From Acidobacteriota bacterium (GTDB taxonomy: Bacteria; Acidobacteriota; Thermoanaerobaculia; Multivoradales; JAHZIX01): a DNA stretch of 6,386 nucleotides. Of the stretch, positions 1 through 6,386 are shown piece by piece (the stretch's first letter is position 1; every line of letters begins with the position of its first letter). The notes beneath the pieces are model-generated. The model made no database searches. It worked only from the letters and a program-made list of their open reading frames with translations, and was not told the DNA's origin. Location: positions 1 to 6,386 of the forward strand of contig JAGQSE010000035.1 of NCBI GenBank assembly GCA_020439725.1, given 5' to 3'. The position numbers were made by a program, and so were the translations under genes.

Positions 1-458
<458 letters not shown>

Positions 459-640
459 GATCGGCTCGCCAGAGCCCTCGATGGCCCTGGATCGAGCGCC
501 ATCTTAGCCGAGCCGGTCGCCCTGCAACCTTCAGCCGTAGCCGCCGTATCCCGAAGAGCCCCGGCGAGGACCGGTCTTCGCACTCGCTGTCTCCGACAAC
601 TGTCAGCGGACGGGCGCTCCCGGTGGTAATCTCCGTCTCT

Positions 641-656
641 CCGACCGTCAGGTCGG
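641..656 (+). promoter_or_regulatory. Perfect 6-bp inverted repeat / hairpin in the M16 leader
   Basis: CCGACC, a 4-nt spacer GTCA, then GGTCGG: a perfect 6-bp dyad 56-71 bp before the first M16 start codon. It could be an operator half-site pair or an RNA hairpin in the 5' leader. No T-tract follows, so it does not look like a terminator. The sequence does not say which role is right. Confidence 0.35.
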
Positions 657-663
657 ACCTTTC

Positions 664-680
664 CGGGCTTTCAAGGCCCG
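664..680 (+). promoter_or_regulatory. Second small hairpin in the M16 leader
   Basis: CGGGCTT, loop TCA, then AGGCCCG gives a 7-bp stem with one G-U pair. It sits 7 bp downstream of the previous dyad and ends 21 bp before the presumed ribosome-binding site AGGAAAGAG (702-710). As RNA, the two hairpins would form back to back in the leader. A regulatory role is possible but unproven. Confidence 0.3.
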
Positions 681-711
681 AGCCGCAAGCCAACAACCCG
701 CAGGAAAGAGC

Positions 712-2511
712 ATGAACGAACATCGTACGAACCATGTCGCGCCCCGGCTGCTCGTCGCCGTGACGCTGGCCGTGCTCCTCGCGCTGCCCGCCGTCGCCGG
801 TGCCGAGCAGGGAGCCCAGGTGCCGGTGTCGACCTTCAAGCTGGACAACGGCATGGAGTTCCTCGCCGTCCAGCGGCCGGAGCTGAGCACCGTCTACGCC
901 GCCTGGGTGGCCCACGTCGGCTCGTCCAACGAGCGCCCGGGGATCACCGGCATCAGCCACTTCTTCGAGCACATGATGTTCAAGGGCACCCACACCATCG
1001 GGACCACGAACATCACCCGCGACCTCGAGATCATGGACGAGCTCGAGAAGATCCAGGAGCAGATCCGCGCCGAAGACCGCAAGCAGCGCGAGCGCTACCG
1101 CCTGGGCGAGATCGACAACCCCTTCGACCCCGAGCAGCGGACGCCGAAGATGGTCGAGCTCGAGGCGCGGTTCAACGAGCTGATGGAAGAGCAGCGCTCG
1201 CTGATGGTCAAGGACGAGTTCGACAAGGTCTACACCGAGGCCGGCGGCTCGGGGATGAACGCCTTCACCAACGAGGACATGACCGGCTACTTCGTCAACG
1301 TCCCCGCCAACAAGCTCGAGCTGTGGTTCTGGATGGAATCGGACCGGCTCCTGAACCCGGTGTTCCGCGAGTTCTACACCGAGCGCGACGTGGTCTACGA
1401 GGAGCGCCGCCTGCGCACCGAGTCGACCCCGACGGGCAAGTTCGACGAGCTCTTCGAGTCGATGTTCTGGCAGTCCCATCCCTACGGCTGGCCGGTGGTG
1501 GGCTGGCCTTCGGACCTCGAGTCCTACTCGATGGCCCAGGCCAAGGCCTACTACGACACCTACTACGCCGCCAACAACCTGACCGGCATCCTGGTCGGCA
1601 ACTTCGATCTCGACCAGGCGAAGGCCCTCGCCGAGCGGTACTTCGGCCGGCTCCCCCAGCGCACCGCGCCGGCGCCCGACGTGGTCACCCTCGAAATGCA
1701 GCAGCTGGCCGAGAAGCGGATGGTCGCCGAGTGCGATTGCCAGCCGCAGGTTCAGGTCGCCTACCACACGGTCCCGTTCCGCCATAAGGACTCCTACGCC
1801 CTCGACGTCATGACGGGGATCCTGAACGGCAACACCGGCCGGCTCTACAAGTCGCTGGTCCTCGACCAGGGCATCGCCTCGTCGGCGAGCACCAACCAGA
1901 ACTCGCGCAAATGGGCCGGCGCCTTCACCTTCAACGCCGAGGCCAAGGGCGACGCGACGCCGGAGCAGCTCGAGCAGGCGTGGTATGCCGAGCTCAAGCG
2001 GCTCCAGGATGAGCCGGTTCCCGCCGAGGAGCTCCAGAAGGTCAAGAACAACATCGCCGCCGACGCCTTCCGCCGGCTCGAGAACCCCTTCTTCCTCTGT
2101 CTGCAGCTGATCTTCTACGACGGTCTCGGCGACTGGCACTACCTCAACTACTGGGCCGACAAGACCCTCGAGGTGACCGCCGAGGACGTCCAGCGGGTGG
2201 CCAAGGAGTACTTCGACCCGACCAACAGCGCCGTCGGTCTTTACCGCCGCAGCGCCGACGCGCCGGCCGAGGAGATGTCGCCGGAGCTCGCGGCGTTGCC
2301 GGCCCAGCTGCGCCCCATGGTCCAGGCCCAGCTCAAGCAGATCCAGGCCAGCCAGAGCGCCGACGAGCTCGAGAGCGCCTTGAACCAGCTGCTGAGCCAG
2401 AAGGACCAGATGCCACCGCAGGTACAACCCATCGTGCCGGTTCTGGAAAAGGCCTTGCGCGAGCGTATCGAAGAGCTGTCGGCCGCGCCGGCCGCCGGAG
2501 GTGAGTCATGA
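712..2511 (+). CDS. Exported M16B zinc metallopeptidase, catalytic (HxxEH) subunit
   Basis: Zinc-dependent endopeptidase of the pitrilysin/insulinase (M16) family, 599 aa, expected to be secreted to the periplasm. A Sec signal peptide is clear: hydrophobic core at about 13-28 and a likely cleavage after A29-G30-A31. The inverted zinc motif HFFEH is at 83-87, with zinc ligands His83 and His87 and catalytic Glu86. The third ligand is expected at Glu231, in ERDVVYEE (224-231). Between them lies a charged helical-hairpin insertion (about 102-168); canonical members have 76 residues between His87 and the glutamate, here there are 143. The M16 C-terminal domain spans about 275-505, but the Arg/Tyr pair of that domain is replaced by Val383 and Ser390. 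A Gln/Glu/Ala-rich helical tail (about 517-599) follows. AGGAAAGAG lies just before the ATG. The stop overlaps the next gene's start by ATGA, indicating translational coupling. The family call is certain; the substrate is unknown. Confidence 0.95.
   Translation: MNEHRTNHVAPRLLVAVTLAVLLALPAVAGAEQGAQVPVSTFKLDNGMEFLAVQRPELSTVYAAWVAHVGSSNERPGITGISHFFEHMMFKGTHTIGTTNITRDLEIMDELEKIQEQIRAEDRKQRERYRLGEIDNPFDPEQRTPKMVELEARFNELMEEQRSLMVKDEFDKVYTEAGGSGMNAFTNEDMTGYFVNVPANKLELWFWMESDRLLNPVFREFYTERDVVYEERRLRTESTPTGKFDELFESMFWQSHPYGWPVVGWPSDLESYSMAQAKAYYDTYYAANNLTGILVGNFDLDQAKALAERYFGRLPQRTAPAPDVVTLEMQQLAEKRMVAECDCQPQVQVAYHTVPFRHKDSYALDVMTGILNGNTGRLYKSLVLDQGIASSASTNQNSRKWAGAFTFNAEAKGDATPEQLEQAWYAELKRLQDEPVPAEELQKVKNNIAADAFRRLENPFFLCLQLIFYDGLGDWHYLNYWADKTLEVTAEDVQRVAKEYFDPTNSAVGLYRRSADAPAEEMSPELAALPAQLRPMVQAQLKQIQASQSADELESALNQLLSQKDQMPPQVQPIVPVLEKALRERIEELSAAPAAGGES
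2497..2504 (+). promoter_or_regulatory. Shine-Dalgarno for the second M16 gene
   Basis: GGAGGTGA, a near-perfect anti-16S match, lies inside the last codons of the upstream gene and 3 nt before the ATG at 2508. It fixes that start. Together with the 4-bp ATGA overlap it points to coupled, roughly equimolar translation of the two M16 proteins. Confidence 0.8.
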
Positions 2512-4031
2512 GCCGTCGTTTCCTCGCCGTCCGTCACGGCCTCGCCGTCGCCCTGATCCTGGCTGCCGCGAGCCCCGTGCTGGCCGCCGCCAAGGCGTCG
2601 AACGGCGCCATCCCGCAAAGGCCGGAACAGCTCCGCTACCCGGCCCTCGACTTCGAGGTGCCGCCGGCGGCGCCCTTCTACCACGAGCTCGCCGGGGGGA
2701 TCCCGGTGTACGTCGCCGAGGACCACACGCTGCCGCTGGTCACCGTCTCGATCACGCTCCGGGCCGGCTCGTTCCTCGAAGGTGGTGAGGTGGGACCCGG
2801 CGTCGCGGCCCTCACTGGCACGATGATCCGCCAGGGCGGCACCGCCCAGCGCAGCGCCGAGGAGTTCGACGAGAAGGTCGACTTCCTGGCCGCGGACATC
2901 AACACCACCGGCGGCGACATCAGCTCCGGCGCCAACCTCAACTGCATCACCGGCGTCCTCGACGAGGGGCTGGGGTTGTTCTTCGAAATGCTCAAGACCC
3001 CGGGCTTCGACGGCGGCCGCCTCGACGTCGCCAAGAGCAACCTCCTCGAGGGCATGAAGCAGCGCAACGACGATGCCGGTCAGATCCTCGACCGCGAATG
3101 GCAGTGGCTGCTCTACGGCCACGACTACTTCGGATCGAAGCAGCTCACCGCCGATGAGCTCGCGGCCATCGGCCGCGATGACCTGATCGCCTTCCACGAC
3201 CGCTACTGGCGGCCCGAGAACATGATCATCACCGTCTCCGGCGACGTCGACACGAAGGACGTGCTCGCCAAGCTCGGCAAGCAGCTGGCGAGCTGGCCGG
3301 GCAACGGCACCGCCGCCGCCTGGCCGCCGCCGGAACCGGACTTCAAGCCCACCGCCGGGCTCTACCACTATGAGAAGGACATCCCCCAGGCGAAGGTCTT
3401 CATCGGCCACCAGGGCCTCGAGTGGCAGGATTGGGACGACCCCGACGCCGCGCCGCTCCAGGTGATGAACGAGATCTTCGGCGCCGGAGGCTTCACCTCG
3501 CGGCTCGTCAAGCGGATCCGCTCCGACGAGGGTCTGGCCTACTCCGCCGGCTCGGTCTTCACCATCGAGCCCTTCCGGCCGGGCCAGTTCTACATGCTCT
3601 TCCAATCGAAGAACTCGACGGTGGCCCTGGCCTCGAAGATCGCCCTCGAGGAGCTCGCCCGGATCCGTGACGAGCCGGTCAGCGACGAGGAGCTCAAGAT
3701 CGCCAAGCAAAGCCTGGTCGAGACCTTCCCGCGGCGCTTCGAATCACCCCGCGCCGTGGTCCGGGTGTACGCCCAGGACACCTTCCAGGGGCGCCCCCAC
3801 GAGTACTGGCAGAAGTGGCGCGACCGCATCCGGGCGGTCACCGCCGAGGACGTCCAGCGGGTGGCGAAGCGCTACCTGGATCCGGACGGCCTGGTCTTCC
3901 TGGTCGTCGGGCCGTGGGAACAGATCGCCCCCGGTGACGCGGATCACCGGGCCGACATGAACCTCTTCTTCGGCGGCAAGGTGACCGACCTGCCGCAGCT
4001 CGACCCGCTGAGCCTCGAGCCGGTTCCCTGA
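2508..4031 (+). CDS. Exported M16B peptidase-like protein, non-catalytic partner subunit
   Basis: 507-aa M16 paralogue of the upstream gene, with a Sec signal peptide (core about 11-25, likely cleavage after A26 or A28). The N-terminal M16 domain covers about 55-245. Where active members have HxxEH, this protein has A101-L-T-G-T105 (in GVAALTGTM, 98-106), so both zinc histidines and the catalytic glutamate are gone. The C-terminal domain (about 285-465) is well preserved. It contains FTSRLVKRIR...GLAYS (329-346) with Arg338 and Tyr345 seven residues apart, matching the substrate-binding Arg/Tyr pair of insulin-degrading enzyme and M16B partner subunits. In two-gene M16B systems such a protein forms a heterodimer with the zinc-bearing subunit, and the ATGA overlap with that gene supports this. 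It shares VTAEDVQRVAK with its partner, so the two probably arose by duplication. It has no long insertion or helical tail. Substrate unknown. Confidence 0.93.
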   Translation: MSRRFLAVRHGLAVALILAAASPVLAAAKASNGAIPQRPEQLRYPALDFEVPPAAPFYHELAGGIPVYVAEDHTLPLVTVSITLRAGSFLEGGEVGPGVAALTGTMIRQGGTAQRSAEEFDEKVDFLAADINTTGGDISSGANLNCITGVLDEGLGLFFEMLKTPGFDGGRLDVAKSNLLEGMKQRNDDAGQILDREWQWLLYGHDYFGSKQLTADELAAIGRDDLIAFHDRYWRPENMIITVSGDVDTKDVLAKLGKQLASWPGNGTAAAWPPPEPDFKPTAGLYHYEKDIPQAKVFIGHQGLEWQDWDDPDAAPLQVMNEIFGAGGFTSRLVKRIRSDEGLAYSAGSVFTIEPFRPGQFYMLFQSKNSTVALASKIALEELARIRDEPVSDEELKIAKQSLVETFPRRFESPRAVVRVYAQDTFQGRPHEYWQKWRDRIRAVTAEDVQRVAKRYLDPDGLVFLVVGPWEQIAPGDADHRADMNLFFGGKVTDLPQLDPLSLEPVP

Positions 4032-4062
4032 CCCCGGCTCTTCGCCAACCCAGCGAACCACG

Positions 4063-4101
4063 ACGGGCGGCCTGGTCGACGACCGGCCGCCCGTTCGTTT
4101 T
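4063..4101 (+). terminator. Rho-independent terminator of the M16 operon
   Basis: A GC-rich hairpin: ACGGGCGGCC (4063-4072) pairs perfectly with GGCCGCCCGT (4085-4094). Inside it, after a bulged T, GGTC pairs with GACC around a GAC loop. TCGTTTT (4095-4101) follows. It lies 32 bp after the second M16 stop codon. The T-tract is on the plus side only, so it terminates the M16 operon and is not bidirectional. Confidence 0.85.
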
Positions 4102-4180
4102 CGCGCCCCCGAAGCCGAATGGGCCGGCGCCATCGACCCCGTGCCCCTGCCCGCCGCTGGCCTGCGGCCGAGGGTCCTCC

Positions 4181-4186
4181 TATAAT
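4181..4186 (+). promoter_or_regulatory. Candidate -10 element for the lipoprotein hydrolase gene
   Basis: An exact TATAAT in GC-rich surroundings, where such a hexamer is uncommon. It is upstream of the plus-strand gene and downstream of the M16 terminator, as expected for a promoter. The -35 region is poor (TGGCCT at 4158-4163, 3 of 6 matches, 17-bp spacing). If real, transcription would start near 4193 and leave a leader of about 145 nt. Confidence 0.4.
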
Positions 4187-4267
4187 CCCGGGTCGCACCG
4201 TCGGAGCTCGCCTCGCGCCCGATTCCGGCGCGCCGGACACTTCATGCCGCAAAAGCATAAACGCTCC

Positions 4268-4310
4268 TCCGGATCCCCTCCGTAGACATGCATAGACCCA
4301 GTGATCCGGA
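4268..4310 (+). repeat. 8-bp inverted repeat in the hydrolase leader
   Basis: TCCGGATC (4268-4275) and GATCCGGA (4303-4310) are exact reverse complements separated by 27 nt. The right arm ends 16 bp before the AGGAG ribosome-binding site. It could be an operator or an RNA stem with a large loop. Each arm is itself nearly palindromic, so chance occurrence in GC-rich DNA is possible. Confidence 0.35.
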
Positions 4311-4326
4311 ACTCCGACGAAGGACC

Positions 4327-4331
4327 AGGAG
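4327..4331 (+). promoter_or_regulatory. Shine-Dalgarno that selects the TTG start
   Basis: AGGAG with a 7-nt spacer before TTG at 4339. The alternative in-frame ATG at 4288 has no such sequence. Starting at 4339 also gives a 30-residue lipoprotein signal peptide, more typical than the 47 residues implied by the ATG. Confidence 0.65.
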
Positions 4332-4338
4332 CTCGACC

Positions 4339-6386
4339 TTGGCACGACCTTCGACCGTACCCTCCGCGTCTCGACGCCGCTGGTCCAATGTGGGCCCTGC
4401 CCTCGCCCTGGCACTCCTCATCGCCGGCTGTGGGCCCGGCGAGGTGCCGTCCGTGGGTCCCGGTGACCTGGGCTTCGGCCGGCTGGTCTTCGCCGGACCG
4501 CTGGTGGCGGTGCCGGACCACAACTGGACGACCACCGAAGATGGCGGCTGGACCTTCCGCGGCAGCGCGACGGTGCGCTTCCGCAATGTCGACGACGTCG
4601 CCGAGCCCGTCGAGGTCTTCTTCACCCCGCAACACCTCGCCGCCGATTTCCGGTTCCGGCTGACCTGGGACGGCGCGCTGCTGCTGGCGCCCACCGCCGG
4701 CAAGGGTAGCGAGATCCACGCCACGCTGCCGGCGGCAGGCCTCGCCCCCGGCGACCACGTGCTCGAGATCGAACGCATCTACGACGGTCCGCGAATCAAC
4801 CACGACAACGACATGAAGAGCTTCGGGTACCGCGTGGGCGGTCGGGAAACGAGCTTTGCGGCGGAGCGCCAGGAGAGCTATCGCTACCTCGGGGACTTCT
4901 TGACCGTCGGGGTCACCGGCGTGGGACGGCAAAAGTATGGTGGTGTCCTGTTCAGCGGTCCCGGGGCAACGGACATCGAACCCGACCCCGGCGGCCATGC
5001 CCACCTGGGTCTCGACCTCGAAAACTTCTCCACCGAACCGGCGACCTTCGCGGTCACCCTCGGCGGCCAGCGCCACGAGCGGACGGTGCCGCCGATGGAA
5101 GAGCGGGCGTTTCGGCTGCCCATGGACGCCGGCCGGCAGACGGCCCGCCTCGAGGTCGAGGGTGCCGCCGACGGGCTCTTTCTGTGGGGCGCGCCGACGA
5201 TCGAGGTCGCCCCGGAGACGGAAGTGGCCGCCGAGGCACCGCCCATCGTCCTGATCACCCTCGACACCACGCGGCGAGACGCCTTGAGCCCCTATGGCGA
5301 GGATCCCAGGCTCACCCCGGTCCTCGACCGCTTCGCGCAGGAGGCGACGGTCTTCGAGCGCGCCTACAGCGCGGCACCGTGGACGCTGCCCTCCCACGCT
5401 TCGATCATGACCGGGCTCTACCCGTCGCACCATGGCGCTGGGGTGTCCGCCCAGTTCCTCGCTTCGGGTTTCCCCACCCTCGCCTCGGTGCTGCGCGCCC
5501 ACGGCTACTTCACCGCCGGCTTCTCCGGCGGTCGCCTGTGCTCGCACCGCTACGGCATCGGCCAGGGCTTCGACTCGTTCCGCAATCCGGAGAACTTCGA
5601 AACCGCCGGCGATGAGATGACCCGCGACCTCGAAGGCTTCCTCGAGAGCCACCAGCGGCAGCCCTTCTTCCTGTTCGCCAACTACTTCGACCCTCACGCC
5701 ATGTATCGCGCGCCCAAGGAGTACACCGAGCGGGTCGGCCTCGACGGCTACCGCAAGGCTCTCGAAGGGCACCCGATCTGGCAGTGGTTCGATCGCGGTG
5801 ACTCGGCGGCGTGGCGAAGGATCATCGACCTCGAGGCACCGGCAACCCCCGGGATCCTGGCCTACATGCGCGCCGCGTACCTGTCCGAGGTCTCGTTCAT
5901 GGACGCGCAGCTGGGGCAGGTCTTCGACAGCCTGCGCCAGCTCGGGCTCTACGACCGCGCGATGATCGTGCTGGTCGCCGACCACGGCGAGCTGTTGGGA
6001 GAGCACGGCCGCTTCTCCCACGCCGGCCGCCTCGACCCGGAGCTCACCGAGATCCCGCTGCTGATCAAGTGGCCGGGCCAGACCGAGGGCCGGCGGGTGC
6101 GCTCCCTGGCCTCCCACGTCGACCTCATGAGCACCGTCCTCGCCGCCGTGGGCATCGCGCCGCCGGCCAACGACGGCCATCCGCTGGCCTGGGAAGAGAG
6201 CGCCGAGGGCGGCCCTGCCGAGGTCGCCTCGCCGGCGGCACCGAGCGCTGACCAGCCCTCGCCGGCGCCGGGCTCGGTCGGCGGTGACCGGCGGGTGCTG
6301 TTCATGGAGGAACACGAGAGCCGTGTCCACCCGCTCCCCGATTCGCTGCGCATCGCGCCTCATGTCTATGGTGTCCAGCGGCCCGA
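4339..6386 (+). CDS. Sulfatase-fold (alkaline-phosphatase superfamily) lipoprotein, Thr-nucleophile type; 3' end beyond the window
   Basis: At least 682 residues, incomplete at the right edge. The N-terminus has an Arg-rich n-region (RRRW, 12-15), a hydrophobic core, and the lipobox LIAG-C with lipidated Cys31 followed by Gly, so the protein is probably membrane-anchored and faces outwards from the cytoplasm. Residues about 50-295 form a beta-rich domain I do not recognise. The hydrolase domain begins at about 301: Asp309 in LDTTRRD (308-314) is a metal ligand, and PWTLPSHASIMTG (347-359) is the nucleophile block. FDPHAMY (450-456) follows, then ADHGELLGEHGRFSHAG (547-563) with metal ligands Asp548 and His549. 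The nucleophile position is Thr349 followed by LPSH, whereas sulfatases have (C/S)xPxR, so formylglycine formation is not expected. The site resembles Thr-dependent lipid or phosphodiester enzymes such as LtaS or phosphoethanolamine transferases. A Pro/Ala/Ser/Gly-rich stretch (about 619-649) interrupts the C-terminal part. Fold certain, reaction unknown. The TTG start is favoured by AGGAG 7 nt upstream. Confidence 0.85.
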   Translation, partial: MARPSTVPSASRRRWSNVGPALALALLIAGCGPGEVPSVGPGDLGFGRLVFAGPLVAVPDHNWTTTEDGGWTFRGSATVRFRNVDDVAEPVEVFFTPQHLAADFRFRLTWDGALLLAPTAGKGSEIHATLPAAGLAPGDHVLEIERIYDGPRINHDNDMKSFGYRVGGRETSFAAERQESYRYLGDFLTVGVTGVGRQKYGGVLFSGPGATDIEPDPGGHAHLGLDLENFSTEPATFAVTLGGQRHERTVPPMEERAFRLPMDAGRQTARLEVEGAADGLFLWGAPTIEVAPETEVAAEAPPIVLITLDTTRRDALSPYGEDPRLTPVLDRFAQEATVFERAYSAAPWTLPSHASIMTGLYPSHHGAGVSAQFLASGFPTLASVLRAHGYFTAGFSGGRLCSHRYGIGQGFDSFRNPENFETAGDEMTRDLEGFLESHQRQPFFLFANYFDPHAMYRAPKEYTERVGLDGYRKALEGHPIWQWFDRGDSAAWRRIIDLEAPATPGILAYMRAAYLSEVSFMDAQLGQVFDSLRQLGLYDRAMIVLVADHGELLGEHGRFSHAGRLDPELTEIPLLIKWPGQTEGRRVRSLASHVDLMSTVLAAVGIAPPANDGHPLAWEESAEGGPAEVASPAAPSADQPSPAPGSVGGDRRVLFMEEHESRVHPLPDSLRIAPHVYGVQRP

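Larger units (their letters stand above)
459..711. other. Divergent intergenic region between dusA and the M16 peptidase operon
   Basis: This 253-bp gap should carry promoters for both directions. No convincing protein gene lies in it; the open frames crossing it are Arg/Ala-rich and lack family motifs. For the plus strand, the best weak -10-like hexamer is GGTAAT at 625-630, with CTGTCA at 600-605 as a poor -35 at 19-bp spacing. Two hairpins follow at 641-656 and 664-680. For the minus strand, TAAGAT (complement of 501-506) is a possible -10 for dusA, without a good -35. These promoter readings are weak guesses. Confidence 0.5.
4032..4338 (+). other. Intergenic region between the M16 operon and the lipoprotein hydrolase
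   Basis: This 307-bp gap holds the M16 terminator (4063-4101), a TATAAT hexamer (4181-4186), a relatively A-rich patch (about 4251-4262), an 8-bp inverted repeat (4268-4310) and the ribosome-binding site for the next gene (4327-4331). An in-frame ATG at 4288 could extend that gene by 17 residues, but no ribosome-binding site precedes it. I see no convincing protein or RNA gene here. Confidence 0.6.

Noticed and set aside
2241..3710. 489-codon open frame on the minus strand opposite the second M16 gene
   Set aside because: Low-information Gly/Val/Glu/Arg-rich product antisense to a motif-bearing gene, and overlapping another antisense frame.
4151..4175. GGCC-TGC-GGCC mini-hairpin as a second terminator
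   Set aside because: Only a 4-bp stem with no T-tract; such short palindromes are expected by chance in this base composition.
4201..4262. Possible small minus-strand peptide beginning MKCPARR
   Set aside because: The ATG is too far from the GGAGGAG signal, and the product is very short, Arg-rich and without any supporting context.
4180..6363. 727-codon open frame on the minus strand opposite the lipoprotein hydrolase
   Set aside because: The plus strand encodes a lipobox and full sulfatase-superfamily motifs. The antisense product has no recognisable motif and mirrors the codon bias of the real gene.

Overview
The window is GC-rich DNA (roughly two thirds or more G+C by eye, with strong G/C preference at third codon positions) from a bacterium with a cell envelope served by Sec signal peptides and lipoproteins. 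The gene set is a DusA-type tRNA-dihydrouridine synthase, a two-gene exported M16B zinc-peptidase pair, and a lipoprotein of the sulfatase/alkaline-phosphatase superfamily. This would fit a free-living Gram-negative lineage such as Acidobacteriota, Myxococcota or related deltaproteobacterial groups. That placement is inferred from gene style only. I see no tRNA, rRNA, insertion sequence, phage gene or CRISPR array.

Layout: (1) bases 1-458, minus strand: the N-terminal 152 codons of dusA, running off the left edge. (2) bases 459-711: a divergent intergenic region whose right half holds two small hairpins just upstream of the peptidase operon. (3) bases 712-2511 and 2508-4031, plus strand: two translationally coupled M16 genes sharing an ATGA overlap, closed by a convincing intrinsic terminator at 4063-4101. 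(4) bases 4102-4338: an intergenic leader with a TATAAT hexamer and an 8-bp inverted repeat. (5) from 4339 to the right edge, plus strand: a large sulfatase-fold lipoprotein that probably starts at TTG and is truncated by the window end.

The most informative point is how the M16 pair divides its active site. The first protein keeps the inverted zinc motif HFFEH and the downstream glutamate, but has lost the Arg/Tyr pair of the C-terminal domain. The second has lost all three HxxEH residues but keeps that Arg/Tyr pair, seven residues apart. They are best read as catalytic and substrate-binding halves of one exported heterodimer. The catalytic half also carries a charged helical-hairpin insertion of about 67 residues inside its zinc domain and a helical C-terminal tail of about 80 residues.

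The third theme is the lipoprotein hydrolase. It has a sulfatase-like fold signature, but threonine sits where sulfatases need Cys/Ser for formylglycine, so 'sulfatase' should not be taken as its activity. No clearly new multi-gene system is visible. The genes look like chromosomal housekeeping and envelope functions with some unusual architecture.
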